From Sisyra terminalis (Eukaryota > Arthropoda > Insecta > Neuroptera > Sisyridae): a stretch of DNA of 64,000 bases. The notes below the pieces were generated by a model. It was not told the DNA's origin. It did no database searches and saw nothing but the letters and a program-made list of their open reading frames with translations. The stretch spans positions 28,396,001-28,460,000 of the forward strand of contig OY292278.1 of assembly GCA_958496175.1 (NCBI GenBank), given 5' to 3'. Shown piece by piece: positions 1-11,615 of this stretch (its first letter is position 1; the number at the start of each line of letters is the position of its first letter). Position numbers and translations under genes: made by a program.

Positions 1-340
1 CCTCAACTTGAAAATAGGTATATTGAGAATTATTCCCATTTCCCATTTTTTTCTATTTCCAACGCAAAGAAAAAGAAACACCAACATTTGATGATGTTTT
101 CATTCCCTTTTGTTTTTGCAAGTAGTAATCAAGTTAAAAAAATTCTCGTTTTATTATAAACGATTGGCACAAAAGATATTTTTAAGGATATAAACATTGA
201 ATTTCCTTTTCGGAATACAGGAAATAATGTCATACAGAAATTCTAAAACATTCTGTGTCTTCCATTTATCTTATTCAAATTATTATAAGAGAATCAAAAA
301 AATTTAATAAGTCTATAAGTCATAGCAATTTAATATTTGA

Positions 341-595
341 GCCGCTTATGTTGAAAGTGACCTAAGTCCATTGCAAGAATAGTTCATATAGCTACTATTT
401 TTTGCCATAATATTAACACAAATTTCACAATCAAAGAAGTTACTACTAGGGAGTCGTAAAGGAATATCATATCAATAATTTGTAAACATTTAATAGTACA
501 AATATAAACATAATCTGATCAATCAGCAAATCAAACGTTGTCGTATGGATTATCCTTGAAATGGATTTAGGTCACTTTCAAAATAATCGGCTCAT
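341..595. mobile_element. Probable MITE with ~45-bp inverted repeats
   Basis: The outer ends at about 341-382 and 553-595 are inverted copies sharing GAGCCG, a variable spacer and TTGAAAGTGACCTAA. The flanks share only ATTT, so the target duplication and superfamily are uncertain. The interior is AT-rich with no coding potential. It is most likely a non-autonomous DNA transposon. Confidence 0.5.
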
Positions 596-1337
596 TTCAT
601 CAACTAAATAAAGAGCTTAATAGTTGTAGTGTTCCAGTAATTACCATTGAGATTATTCAAAAAATTAAAACAATAATGAACATTATCATTTTTTTAAACA
701 TTTATTTTTTATCTTACATGGCTGAACCGATTTCTATGAACTTATACATAATATACGGTATCATATTCGGAAGGGATTTAGTAGAATTTAAAAATCATTA
801 CATTTAAAATGCCTCTAATAACTATTTTCTGAGGTGTAACTGAAATATTTAAAGTCACTATTGCGGTCAACCTCATTTATAGAAGCTCAGACATGTTCTA
901 AATTATTCTAACATCCAGATTCATCCATCTTCAGGACATTCTACCGGTATTTTTATTGTCTTTGCTTTTTTCTCTTAAATCGAAAACTTCAAAGAAATAT
1001 CTAGATCATCTTTCATCTTATTGTCGTTGATCGCACCCTTTTTATTAATTTTTATAGTTCGGTGAGCACACAGCAGAACGCCAAATGTAATGCCTATGCA
1101 CATACTATATGCGCCGCTGCATATTTAATTGTTAGGCATGTAACACTGCCTTCTATTAAAACTTTATTTTAATGATTTTTTTTGGGAAATTATGAAGAGG
1201 AAAGTCAAGGTTGGTTGAGTATTTAAGATGACATTGAAATTAATTGTGAAATTTTTAAGCCACAGTTGGTTATGCTGTATTATTCAATTTAGACAAAAAA
1301 TTATTATAATTTAGAAATAACGTTTTAACGACAAGTG

Positions 1338-1582
1338 CACTGGTTTTCAACCAGGATTCGACCGAATTTCAGGTGTTTGATGAGTCAGTCTCGGGGCTCG
1401 GTGGATATCTCGTTTTATTGACTTTGTTCTTAATGGTTTAGTTCATATTTTGCGTCAATATATACTACTCATACCAGCATTTACATTTAAAAAAAAGAAA
1501 AAAATCCAACTAAGAAGGGTTTGATGAATTCACATATGCAACTGGTGAAGGTCAGTACCTCCAAGAAGGTTAAGAACCACTG
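1338..1582. mobile_element. hAT-type MITE with 8-bp target duplication
   Basis: The termini are CACTGGTTTTCAACC on the left and the inverse of CAGTGGTTCTTAACC on the right, typical of hAT non-autonomous elements. The 8-bp flanks are GACAAGTG (1330-1337) and GACTAGTG (1583-1590), 7 of 8 identical, as expected for a hAT target-site duplication. The interior has no ORF. A related copy starts at 55636; both share a segment resembling TTGATGAGTCAGTCTCG. Confidence 0.75.
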
Positions 1583-1764
1583 GACTAGTGTTTCAATGGA
1601 AGTTGGTATAAAATATTTCTATAAAATTATAATAATTTGTATTGGCACATGTGTGGCTGTATGCGTATTCCCGATAATTGTTTCTTATTTATAAAGTATG
1701 ATGACTAACTTTGATATAGCGAGCAGCTCTACCCACTCGAAATTTTTCAAGTGAAATTATAAAA

Positions 1765-1965
1765 GGGACCGAAGTTGATTTTTTCGTTGACTTTGAACTG
1801 TTACACTTTTTAATTAATATAGTAAATATATTTTGATCTAATTTACGTGATATGATTCACAAAAGGTAATTATAAACATAAACTTGAACAAAAGGTCAAG
1901 CAAATTGTATTTAAGACGTCATGTTCAGATACGTATTTCGATTGCCAAGCAAACTTAATCAGTCG
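1765..1965 (-). mobile_element. Penelope-type end remnant (hammerhead family A)
   Basis: Bases 1925-1965 read on the minus strand as CTGATTA, a TTGCTTGGCAA hairpin, GAA, the self-complementary ATACGTAT, then C at 1928. This is the same motif as at 62031-62075. The adjoining 1765-1875 segment resembles 61910-62000, next to that other copy, so both loci belong to one repeat family. A short open frame on the plus strand here only reads through the repeat and is not a gene. Confidence 0.5.
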
Positions 1966-2112
1966 AATGATGATGGTGGTATTATTGGATTCATAGGCCC
2001 ATTTTTACAATATGTAGTTAACCGAAAGTTTTTAACCGAAGCATTAACAAGCAGCAAAGAATACTTAAACGTCGTTAATCAGCTAACAACTGATCACGTG
2101 CTCAATAACTTA

Positions 2113-2813
2113 TAATAATAATAATAAAACTTTATTTCCTCCAATTAATCTACACTTGTAAGTTTACAAATTTAAAATTTTGTTTACTTATCTTAACATT
2201 TTTGTTTAACTTAAAAGTTCCTTCTTGTGTTTCCCACAATATTTTACCTTTTAACTTTTTCTACTCATTTCCCTTTCCTTTATTTTTATTTTTTGATTTC
2301 ATTATAGGGGTGCCTTTTTAAGGGGGAGAAATTCAAAAACTCCCTCTGTCATTGTTAAAAAAAAATAAAATAAAAAACTTTTTAAGAAAGAAAAAAAAAA
2401 ATATGTTTTAAAAGTACCTAAGTAAATTAAATATAATTGGTTAAGTATTAACAATTAATAGGTTAATCTCAATTAAGTTATAAAGACTTTTTTTTTTTTT
2501 TTCTTTTATTATATTAGCCCGTGTTTTATTCTTTTGTGTTTGTAGATACCTTGATCGTAGTGTAGGTCTTTTAGTATATCCTTATCAGCTACATTTCCCC
2601 GCTCATAAAATTTTTTGGCATATTTTTTAATGTGCGTTTTTATAAAGTCTATTTCTAGATCTTCATGCATTTTTTTTATGTACGTATTTCTTGGATAGTT
2701 TCCTACCAGTCTTAAGAATTTGTTCTGGAGAATTTGTAGTTTGTTATATGTGGTTTCGCTAACAGTGTGCCACACTGGACATCCGTAGGTTATTACAGGC
2801 CTAACCATTACTT
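2113..2813 (-). mobile_element. 5'-truncated jockey-type LINE with 14-bp target duplication
   Basis: This is the 3' end of a non-LTR retrotransposon on the minus strand. It has a reverse-transcriptase C-terminal tail, an A-rich 3' UTR, an AATAAA signal and a TTATTATTATT-type tail ending at 2113. TGCTCAATAACTTA occurs at 2099-2112 and again at 2814-2827, a perfect 14-bp duplication expected from target-primed reverse transcription. Truncation at the 5' side is the usual fate of such copies. Confidence 0.88.
2509..2813 (-). pseudogene. Reverse transcriptase C-terminal fragment (LINE)
   Basis: About 100 codons remain of a non-LTR reverse transcriptase. Near the start stands RPVITYGCPVW, the conserved block after the RT palm in jockey-clade elements, followed by NKLQILQNKFLRLV and YPRNTYI, which also fit that region. 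The catalytic RT motifs and the endonuclease are missing because the element is 5'-truncated. There is no genuine start codon: the open frame simply enters from the target duplication. It ends at a TAA at 2509 and is followed by an A-rich 3' UTR. It cannot encode a working enzyme. The jockey assignment is by resemblance; another LINE clade is possible. Confidence 0.85.
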
Positions 2814-3049
2814 TGCTCAATAACTTAATAAGCTAATGAAAAATTACAGAAAATGTTTAATCGGTATTACCAACTTGGAACGAGTACTTCGACTAATTTA
2901 ACTACCAGCTTGTAAAATAGAATTTAAGGTTTAAAGTTTAAAGAATTTAAAGCTGAGAATTACTCAGAAGAGTTACTTGAATACTAAAGAATTACTTGAG
3001 AAGCTCAGATTACTAATTGTAAAGTTATTTCAGAAAGGTAAAATAACAC

Positions 3050-5900
3050 TTTTTGTTTAAAACATTTACGCATTATAATATAATACACCTGGTTACACTA
3101 AATTTCAAATATTGGAAATGACTGCAATAATTCACATTTAGTTTGAACGATTTAAACAACTTTACTATTTGTGTTTAAGTACATTTTGTCATAGGAATAT
3201 GTCCATGGGATTTGAAATTTCTATAACGTGACGTCATTGTATTGCCGAGATAATAAGAGCTCGTTTGATCGAAACATTTTGAACTAACAATTGTTTTTGA
3301 ATTTTTAAAGGAATATTTTTAGATTTTATCAAGTAAAGTTAAAAGTTAACAGTTATATTATGTATTGATATAAGTAAAGAATATTGTTATAACATTTTAA
3401 ATTATTTTTAGAACATTTGAGTTAAATTTATTAATTGGATTTATAAATTACATTATTTGAGAACCATTTTATTTTTACACATTTTCTAATTCAATAAGAT
3501 ATAATTTGGTGTGTAACTAGAACAAAATGCTTATTATATTTTCTTTAAAATATCTCTACAAAATGGGAAATTTCAAATTATTATTCATTGATTTATAATT
3601 GTGACTCGGAAATAAATAAAATATTTATCAATGTTAAAAGTAGAATAGATTCTCAAGAATGAAAGAATTATTAATTTCAAAACTTAAATAATTTTTCAAT
3701 TTGTTTAAATTTGATTTGGTTGGTTTTAATAGATTTGGAAAAAATGTTATTTGAAAAAAGCTTTGAATTTTTTACCTCATTTAAATATTTTACAAGTTTG
3801 AGATAATAATGGGTCAAATTGATAATTTTGAAACTAAAAAAATAGTATTTTTTTTGCATATAAATTGAATTTGGGTATAATTAATGGGTTATAAGGTACT
3901 TTATGAATAAAATGCGGATTTGTAGGCGTTGACATTTATATATAAAAAAGCTTTCAAATTTCAAAATATTATGCAATAAATCAAAGAATAATCTTTCGAT
4001 AGAAATGTGAATTTACTTGAAAATGTTCGATGTAGGCGTACGAATTGTAGAAATTCAATTGTCTATTTTGTAAAGTATATATATATAGTAGGTATATACC
4101 TTTGAGCTTCAATTCCATCTTTCGAACTCAATTTATCTGGAAATCAAATTTTCCAATATTATTTACGTTGAAATTTGTTTGATGTTCGATAAAATCCTCT
4201 TAAAACTTTTCAAAATGAATACTACACCTACTCCACTTGGTTCCGAAGGCTAAGCGTTGAAAAATACCAAAGTGGAAAATGTGTATTTTATTCGAAACTG
4301 TTTTCCAACTTTTAAATCGGATTTCAGAGATGCACGAAAATATTTCGCGTGAAACGAAAGAAGATAAAATTTGTTAAGCGTTGAAAAGCAAAAAAATTAA
4401 TCTCGACAGGTCCTAAATACACAAAGCTTCCAGAGTCCATGTTATTTAAGCTCTACATACGAATTTATGGAAACGGTATAACGGAATTTTTTCCGAGAAA
4501 AAATCAATAGCTAGAGACGTTTGAAAATTGAAAAAATTTTCAATGGAAAAATTTATTATGTAGTAGGCAGGTCACCTAGTCTTATAGGAGAGGCAAAAAA
4601 AAGGCAAATGTACATCTACATGTGGTAATATTTACCTATATTGAATAATGCTGGAAAATTGAATTTTGCTTATTGAATTTGTCGACAATATTTATTTACG
4701 CGTCTCAATGTCGTTTCAAACGTTTGGATAAAATTAAAACTTCACCTATTTTGCATCTATCTATATAAATAACCACCATCTAGTCTCCTTATTCCACGTG
4801 GCAAAAGTGGGAAAACGCCGAGGCGTCAATTGAGTGAAATTATGAAATAGAATTGATCGTTCCCCAATCCCCATTTTTATGGTTTCGATTTTTAAAGCTT
4901 TTGCGACAAGTACGCAAGAATATTCGTTGAACTTCTCATGCGGTTTTCTTTCATTGATGCATCGTATCTTTTCAATTGCGACTAAAAGATTGATTGATAA
5001 AAAAAAATTTAATTAATTTTCCTGCCATTTAAATTTTCAACTTTATTGGAAAAAAGAAATCTTGAAAATGTAATAAGTTAAGACCACATAAAAGTATAGT
5101 TAATGATTCGTTTAACATTGATAATTTGTATGAGTTCTTTACGCGATTTTTTCAAATCCAATTTTAAAGATTCAATTAATTTTTCTTTCAATAAAAATTG
5201 ATAATAAAAGAAGAATTCTTTTAATTTTCAGAGTTGGTAATTAGAATTACTTTTTCTTGCACATTTTAATTTTCAATGTAGATATTTTAAATTTTTATAT
5301 GAAAATGTTCAAATTGTATTTAATTTCTCAATATAAAATTTCATAAGCAAAAATGAATTTAAATATTTTTCAAGGTAAACAGTTACATTTGCTATTAATT
5401 AAACTTTTATTTTAAAAATATTTAACAAAATATTTATAATTTCAACTTTTCTTTGAAAATGCCAAACAAATGCGCCACACAAATAACTCCCACCCTAAGG
5501 GCATGTGGATTAAACTTGTACGTGGAAAGTCTAATGAAATAAAAAATAAAGCTTTTTCTGGGTATATTTTACTTTTCCACTATACTCAGTGTCAATATAT
5601 TAAAATTTTAATCATTTCGCAAAAGAACTTGGTAAATTTAAAGGAGTAATATAATTCCTAGTAGGTACCTACTATATTTTCGTTTAATAAGAAAACCGAT
5701 ATATTTTCATCAGACAATTTATTAAAAACTTTAATTCTATATTGAAAGTTCTGAACTTTGAAAATAGATAATGAGAAATAGCTATGGCTTAATCAAGTCA
5801 AAGATAAATTCCAATTTTTATTTCCTTCTATGTTGGCCTATATGCTGCTCTATGTTAATATCTCTACTGAGACCTAAGTGCGCGAGTTCAACTCACGCTA
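3050..5900. other. No gene recognised
   Basis: AT-rich sequence with short homopolymer runs and a small GGTATATACC palindrome near 4090. Open frames here are short and low in complexity. I see no transposon termini or exon-like stretch. Confidence 0.5.
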
Positions 5901-5910
5901 TATTAATTTA

Positions 5911-6090
5911 ACATACTGATTTGTTTAAATGGATAACGCATTGTACATTAAACGATAAGCCGCACAAGAAGCAATTGCCAGCACCATCTATGTAGGCGCA
6001 AATTTGGAGAGAACTACGTAAAATGTTACTGTGGCAAAGTGTTGAAAGCGTTGGAAGAGAGACTTACATATAAAAGCTGTGCCTACGTAG
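5911..6090 (+). repeat. Dispersed repeat family D, copy 1
   Basis: This segment shares about 160 bases with 11450-11615 and 41124-41300. The shared blocks include ACTGAT, ATGGATAGCGCA, GTAAACGATAAG, a CGCCATCTACGTAGGC-like block, AAATTTGGA and GTGTTGGAAGAGAG. It has no clear inverted ends, and the open frame running through it is not shared as protein. Family identity is unknown. Confidence 0.6.
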
Positions 6091-6383
6091 ACGGCGCTCC
6101 GTTCGCCACACTTGATTTTCATGCCAAATGCCCGGTTTATCTATATATTTATATACATATATATAAATGGTTTAATATCGTCTTTCCAGTTCTAAAAGTT
6201 GGGGGTTTCCAAATTTATCTATTCTGAAAAATAAGGCTATATCCACAAAAAGAAACTTTTTAATACATTTACCAATATTAATTCGTTATATAAGGAATCA
6301 TTTTATTGGCATTGCTCCTTTCGGGATTGAAATATTCATTTTAATAAAAAAGACTATCATTAAAAATTGAACTGCATTTGCTA

Positions 6384-6435
6384 TATATAGCCAAAGCCAT
6401 CTGTATATAGCCATAGCTATCTGTATATAGACATA
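6384..6435. repeat. Short tandem repeat, ~20-bp unit
   Basis: Two and a half copies of a TATATAGCCAWAGCYATCTG unit, slightly diverged. Confidence 0.7.
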
Positions 6436-6490
6436 GTAGGGGAAGCCAAATCGACTCAAACGTTCCCAGTGGTCAGTTTGAGCGTTAAAG
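6436..6490 (+). repeat. 55-bp dispersed repeat shared with 12935-13000
   Basis: GAAGCCAAATCGAC, CGTTCCCAGTGGTCA and TTAAAG blocks recur in order on the opposite strand at 12935-13000. The surrounding sequence does not match. The repeat class is unknown. Confidence 0.5.
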
Positions 6491-7020
6491 AAGGCTATTA
6501 TTAATTAAGTTGTAAGTAAATTCATGTTAGATTTTTCTAATTTATCTTACTTATAGTAGTTGTAAGTAATAGTAGTTGCAAATAATATAGTAGTAGTAAA
6601 TAAGTAAATTTAACAAAAATGAGTCACTATAGTTGTGTAGTGAATAGTATAAATACCAGCAGGAGAAATGAATAATAATTATAATTATAAATTCCCGAGA
6701 CCAAATGAAAAATAAATCAAGGCGAAAGTAAGTAATCTCATAGCCCTAATTTTATGATTTGAATCAAAATTTGTACGCATTGTAAATTTTTTTTTTTTTT
6801 TTAATTTTTAATCATTACCTTTTATTAATTTTGAAATTTGATATACATTTATAATAAGTTAACTAAATTAACTACATTTTTCATTATTGTTAATTATGAT
6901 CCTTGTTGAAAAAAAACTTTTAAAGGCATTTTAAATGTAATGATCTCAAAATGCCTTTCTTTCTACTTATCTATAACAAGCGAACCTTTTTGTGGCGCGG
7001 ATTAAATTTTGTTCATATTT

Positions 7021-7223
7021 TTTTAGTACTTAGCTCGTGGGTCACTAAAGTACATGGCACCCATTAGTGCCTAATAAGGTGAAACCGAGAGGAGACGATA
7101 CAAGTGCTATGGAAGTATCTTTCTACAAACATAACAAACAAATGGTCGCCAACCATCGCGGGTCAATTAAAATGCTTGAGTGGGTCAGTATCTGACCTAC
7201 GGGTCAAAGGTTCGGCATCATTG
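7021..7223 (-). mobile_element. hAT-like MITE remnant, family B
   Basis: Read on the minus strand it starts CAATGATGCCGAACC and continues with a GGTCAGATACTGACCC segment. The copy at 54832-55012 (plus) starts CAGTGATGACGAACC and keeps the same order of blocks to a GAGCTA-TAC end. The terminus looks like hAT. I could not find an 8-bp duplication. Confidence 0.55.
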
Positions 7224-9250
7224 ATCTATGATCTAACCGGAATACTAACATGTTTAAGATTAAATTCACTTAAATACCAAACTACAATCAACATTATTCG
7301 TCACATAACTCTATAAATGGATATTTTTTTATTATTTATAAAAAAAAAATAAAAATTTATTTTAACAGCCTCCTGTAGTCCATATCTAGTCTGGCGCTGC
7401 AGTCACACACACAACAAATAAAAGCGAAAAAAAAAACGTAAAAGTTAATTAAACCGTAGCACAAAATTAAAAAAAATTACTCCATTTAAGTCGGTATGTT
7501 TATGTGATAGGGAAAACTTGAATCTCGCTTTAAAATTTTAATGCAAGATAAATATTAATTTACCGTTTTTATGGAGTTCTATTCCTGTTTTACATAGCTA
7601 AGCATTTCGCACTATCATCGCTTTAAAAGATTAAAAACTTTTCCGTTCGCCTATCTCCCAAAAATAAATTGGATCGAAAGTTTTTCCAAGCTTGAAACTT
7701 TTATATTATTTTCTTTACCTTAACATCACATTAATTCGCTGCCAACCGAACGTAAAATGGTTATATAGGTACGCTACTCTAAATAGGTCAAGCTGCATTT
7801 TTTCCCGTTTTACGTGCTATTGAATCGGTGAAATACGAATAATAGCAATTGCTAATTTTTGCCTTTGAACAAAAAATGTGTGGACGTTGAACATTTTAAT
7901 CTCGCATTAATTCACATTGATAAGATCGATACTAATATCAAATAGGAGGCTATCGCCGAGTGGAATTAACGTTTATAAGTCGAAATGGACGCGAAAATCC
8001 TTTTGCAAAACTATAAAACCTATCAGCCACTTGCATATATTTGTTTGGCGTCAAATAGATGGAAATAGCCTACGAGTAAAAGAGCTTTTGAGTATATCGA
8101 AATTTACTTTGAAGTAATTTAAAAAAACGCAAATAGAGGAGTCTTTTTTTTCGTAACTCTCGTTAAAATTAACGATGCAATAATCGTAATCGTAAACGAT
8201 GTGAGCTATTGTGCCCGATTTCATTTTGTGTTGACACAAAAACTAATTAGCCCTGTGTCGCGAAAATCTCAAACAATAATAATGATAATAAACGTCACTT
8301 TATTGGCAAATATATATGCTTCTTGTCTCACACATAGTGGTGACGCAACCCTAACGAAAGGGGGCTGAAAAAATAGAGTATCACCAAGCAAAACTGAATC
8401 TTTAGTACAGGGTGGTTTCCATAGCAATATTGACTTTTCTTATTTTCCATATCTTTTTTTTTTTTTTTAAATAAATCAAATATTTGCTTTTTACAGTTTT
8501 GAAAAGGGTATCTCATCGTCAGTGTTTGCAGAAGATTGCACTGATTACAAACGCGACGCTTCCAGCTCTCATAACCTTTACATCTTCGTTAAACATACAA
8601 ATGTTATTACATAAGAAAATTGAAATTCTTCAAATAAAAGTCAACATGACTTTTTAACTTTTTCCCTCTAGAGAACATCAATTAACCTGTTTGAAACTAT
8701 CGGTTCAAAACGGAAAAAAACAGATATCACTAAAGTAAATACACATATATCAAAATTAAATAGAAACATGGAAATAATGTCACTAGCGAGAAATGAAAAT
8801 TTATCACAATATTGTTACTTGGCTCAAGGTTTTGTGCTTGGAGACAATTTCCACTGATAATTTGAGAAATTCTATTTTCTGTAGTGGAATATTAAATTAT
8901 TTTGTTTCGTATACTGTCTCATTTCACAGAGTCCCTGTTACTTTGGTGGCATAATTTTGTAGAAATTTTCATCAAAAATTTACTACAAAAGACTATTTAT
9001 TATTTAACATAGTCGAACAGTTTAGATACTTGAGAAATAGAACATTAAATAATCTTTGATTTTGATCGATTTCTTATTGAGTCTCACGCATTCGATTTTC
9101 ATCCCATCCAACATTGAAAATAGTTTGAATAATTAATATTTCATTAAGTAACAACTCTTGTAAACTATTCTAATTTTTGATTAATTTCAAATGAAATGAA
9201 TTGCTTATCTACTTGCTGACGCACATAAGAAGCTATACTAAAAAGTCTAC
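7224..9250. other. No gene recognised
   Basis: AT-rich sequence with a few open frames of about 60 codons and no recognisable protein motif. No terminal repeats were noticed. Confidence 0.45.
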
Positions 9251-9377
9251 TAATTCAAAACACAACTCTTTATTGAAAGTTGTGGGTGGAAAAAAAAAAG
9301 TTTAAAGTAAAAGAGCAGGTCAACCAATAAGAGAAGAAGGGGATAATCCTTCTCTTTTTAGTTGAAGAACTATTCAA

Positions 9378-9830
9378 CTAAAAAATCGGGAGAATCGCTT
9401 TCCAAGTAGGAAGAAGTTTGAGACCACTATTCCTGTTGATGTTATTGGGATTCTTAGGGATCTCTATTCCTTCTCGGAGCTTTCTTTTGAAAAAGCCACG
9501 AGAAGAAGAGAGAATTTCGGTCTCGTCGAATCGCATAGAATGTCCAGTAGCCAAACAATGCTCAGCCACAGCTGAGAGGTCGGTTTGACCAAACTTTACA
9601 TTCCTACGATGTTCCTTCAATCGTGTATTCACGAATCTCCCGTTTTCACCAATATATACCTTTCCACATGAACAGGGGATTTTGTATACTCCAGGCTTGT
9701 CCAAGACTGGGGCCTTGTCCTTCGGGGACGGAAATATACAAGATATTTTCGTAGGAGGCTTGAACACCACCTTGAAATTATATTTCCAATACGGTCAGAT
9801 ACACCTCGAAGATACGAGTAATCCTTCTTC
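9378..9830 (-). pseudogene. Penelope-type GIY-YIG endonuclease fragment, frameshifted
   Basis: This is the 3' coding part of a Penelope-like retroelement. The open portion (9378-9770, extending a few codons upstream) has FKPPTKI and then the endonuclease: [15 protein letters not shown] (GVY...YIG is the GIY-YIG signature with its CxC), NTRLKEH with the conserved Arg, and a later AEHCLATGH block. Around residue 40 the order is as in Penelope. Further upstream (about 9790-9830) a LRGVSDRI segment, which belongs just before this region in the family, lies in another frame, so there is a frameshift. The reverse transcriptase itself is absent. The endonuclease would nick DNA for target-primed insertion, but this copy is dead. 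Family assignment rests on these motifs and is fairly secure. Confidence 0.85.
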
Positions 9831-9929
9831 TCTTATTGGTAAACCTGCTCTTTTACTTTAAACCTTTTATTTTTCCACCCACAATTGAGGGCATTGAGGG
9901 GCATCCTGCAATTAGTTTCGGAGCAATTA

Positions 9930-9975
9930 CGCCCTGAAGATACGACCCGGAGAGATTGCGAAACGTTAGAACATA
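9930..9975 (+). ncRNA. Hammerhead-type core, degenerate (in Penelope arm)
   Basis: CTGAAGA (9934-9940) and GAA (9960-9962), followed by self-complementary ACGT and T at 9967. The intervening stem II pairs poorly, so this copy is probably inactive. It lies on the strand opposite to the adjacent endonuclease fragment, in the extended inverted arm. Confidence 0.45.
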
Positions 9976-10059
9976 GTCAACTCCTTAACACGGCTTTGGA
10001 TCCAAAAAGCCACAATCTTTTCAAGAAAGAGTTGTGTTTTGAATAAGACCGATCATGGA

Positions 10060-11450
10060 AGCCTTAAATCTAAAAGTGTACTAGAACTAGTACTAATACT
10101 TATATTCTAGATTTTCTTCCTGGAGAAAAGATTCAATCGTTCATGTTTCTTATAACTCAAGTTCTCAATAGAATTCGCATAGTTATAATAACAAAATAAT
10201 TTGTTATAAATTTAAGTCAATTATAAATTCTAATACTTTGGTTAAATTTAAACGAATAGATCCTTTGGTTTCAAAAAACACATTAAATCGCATAGTTGCC
10301 TTGGATAATGTTTTACATATAGCAGAAGCTACCCGATTGAGCATGTGCGTAGTTGCAATTTATTCAGTTAAGTCCAAATTTGGATTGGCAGGTGGTATAG
10401 GCTGTTATTTCTAGCGTGACTTCTAGTTTACAGTCGTAAGAAAGCTACACTTATAAGTCTACCAATACTAATACTAAAATTCAACCGTTCTTGCTTCTTA
10501 TAGTTCAATTTACCAACAGAGTATTTTACTATTATTTTAAATAAGTTATAAATCCAAATAATTTAATTTAAATTCAAACGATTAGTTTATACGTCGCCAG
10601 AAAACGAAAAACTAATTTATAAATCATGAAGGATTAAATTATTCTTTAGGGCCTAGAAAAACACAATAAATTGCATAGTTGTCTTGGATATGTTTTATAT
10701 ACAGCAGAAGCTACCCGATTGGGCACATGCGCAGTTGTAATTTTTTAAGTTCAGTCCGAATTTGGGTCGACACAGGTGGTACGTCTTGTGCGGTTTCTTG
10801 ATTACAGTTTAATTATACAATTCAGCAAAATTAACACCTCAAACGTCTTCTGTTAAAAAATAATAACGCCAATTGTTTTTTTCCTTTCATGGTGTGCTTA
10901 AAGAAGTATAACTTCAAGAACTCCATAAGCGTTTAGTAATTTGCAATTAAAAATATAGGTATGTACTTATGGGAACACGTAGGAAGTTAGACTTCTTTGT
11001 AAAGGTCTAACTTTTTTGTCAAATTAAGTTTCAATCATTCTTGTTTTACAACTAACGTTCATAACAGAATTAGCATTATCATAATTATAATACACTAGTA
11101 GCTACACGTTAATATTCACAGTTAATTGAAAAAAAAAAACTACCAAACGATAAAAAACTATTGAGTGAAACCGAAAAGACGGTTGAAACAAATAACAACA
11201 GTTCGTTAGTTTAAGTTTTTGAGATATAGAGTATTATATTCGGTTTTCACGCATGTGTTTAAATGCATTCTTTGTTCTGTTTAATTTTCCTTGTATTGTT
11301 AAATAGTTCAACTAATACGCTATTTGTTGCAAGGAATCGAAAAACTAACGTAGAAATTTAAAAAAAAAAATAAAAGTTACTTTTGGTTTTAAAAAAAACG
11401 CATACTATATTATATCGCGTAGTTGCTTTGAATAATGCCATTTACATAAA
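10060..11450 (+). repeat. Three diverged tandem units, ~350-550 bp
   Basis: Blocks beginning near 10129, 10479 and 11029 share a TTCAAYCRTTC-TTCTTATA segment. Those near 10285, 10665 and 11410 share a GCATAGTTGYCTTGGATA segment, and the first two continue with CAGAAGCTACCCGATTG. Divergence is high. The function is unknown; it may be an old tandem array of a non-coding element. Confidence 0.55.
11090..11225 (+). repeat. Dispersed repeat family C, copy 1
   Basis: Shares the order ACTAGTAGCTAC-CGT, TATTCACAG, AAACAAAT-ACAACA with 14820-14990 and, inverted, 29410-29545. It follows the tandem units directly. Confidence 0.5.
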
Positions 11451-11615
11451 GCCACTGATCTGGATATAATGGATAGCGCATTATACAGTAAACGATAAGT
11501 AGCAATAGACGCAATTGCTAGCGCCATCTACGTAGGCAAAAATTTGGACTAAACGAACAAAATACATAAGCGCCTGTATTGGAAGTGTTGGAAAAAAGAC
11601 TTTTATATATGTAAG
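11450..11615 (+). repeat. Dispersed repeat family D, copy 2
   Basis: Matches 5911-6090 and 41124-41300 in the blocks CACTGATCTG, ATAATGGATAGCGCA, CAGTAAACGATAAG and GCGCCATCTACGTAGGC. Confidence 0.6.

Larger units (their letters stand above)
9251..10045 (-). mobile_element. Penelope-like element fragment between inverted arms
   Basis: The outer ends TTCAAAACACAACTCTTT (from about 9253) and its inverse (to about 10043) face each other. Further in, 9279-9340 and 9829-9892 are near-identical inverted copies containing TTTAAAGTAAAAGAGCAGG and CCAATAAGAGAAGAAGG. Between the arms lies a minus-strand GIY-YIG endonuclease fragment. The right arm carries about 140 extra bases (9893-10025) with a hammerhead-core motif. 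Penelope elements often integrate with inverted or partial terminal repeats, which fits. No target duplication was found. Confidence 0.75.

Noticed and set aside
1921..2115. 64-codon open frame on plus
   Set aside because: It reads antisense through the Penelope-type hammerhead motif at 1925-1965 and ends in the LINE target duplication; no protein motif.
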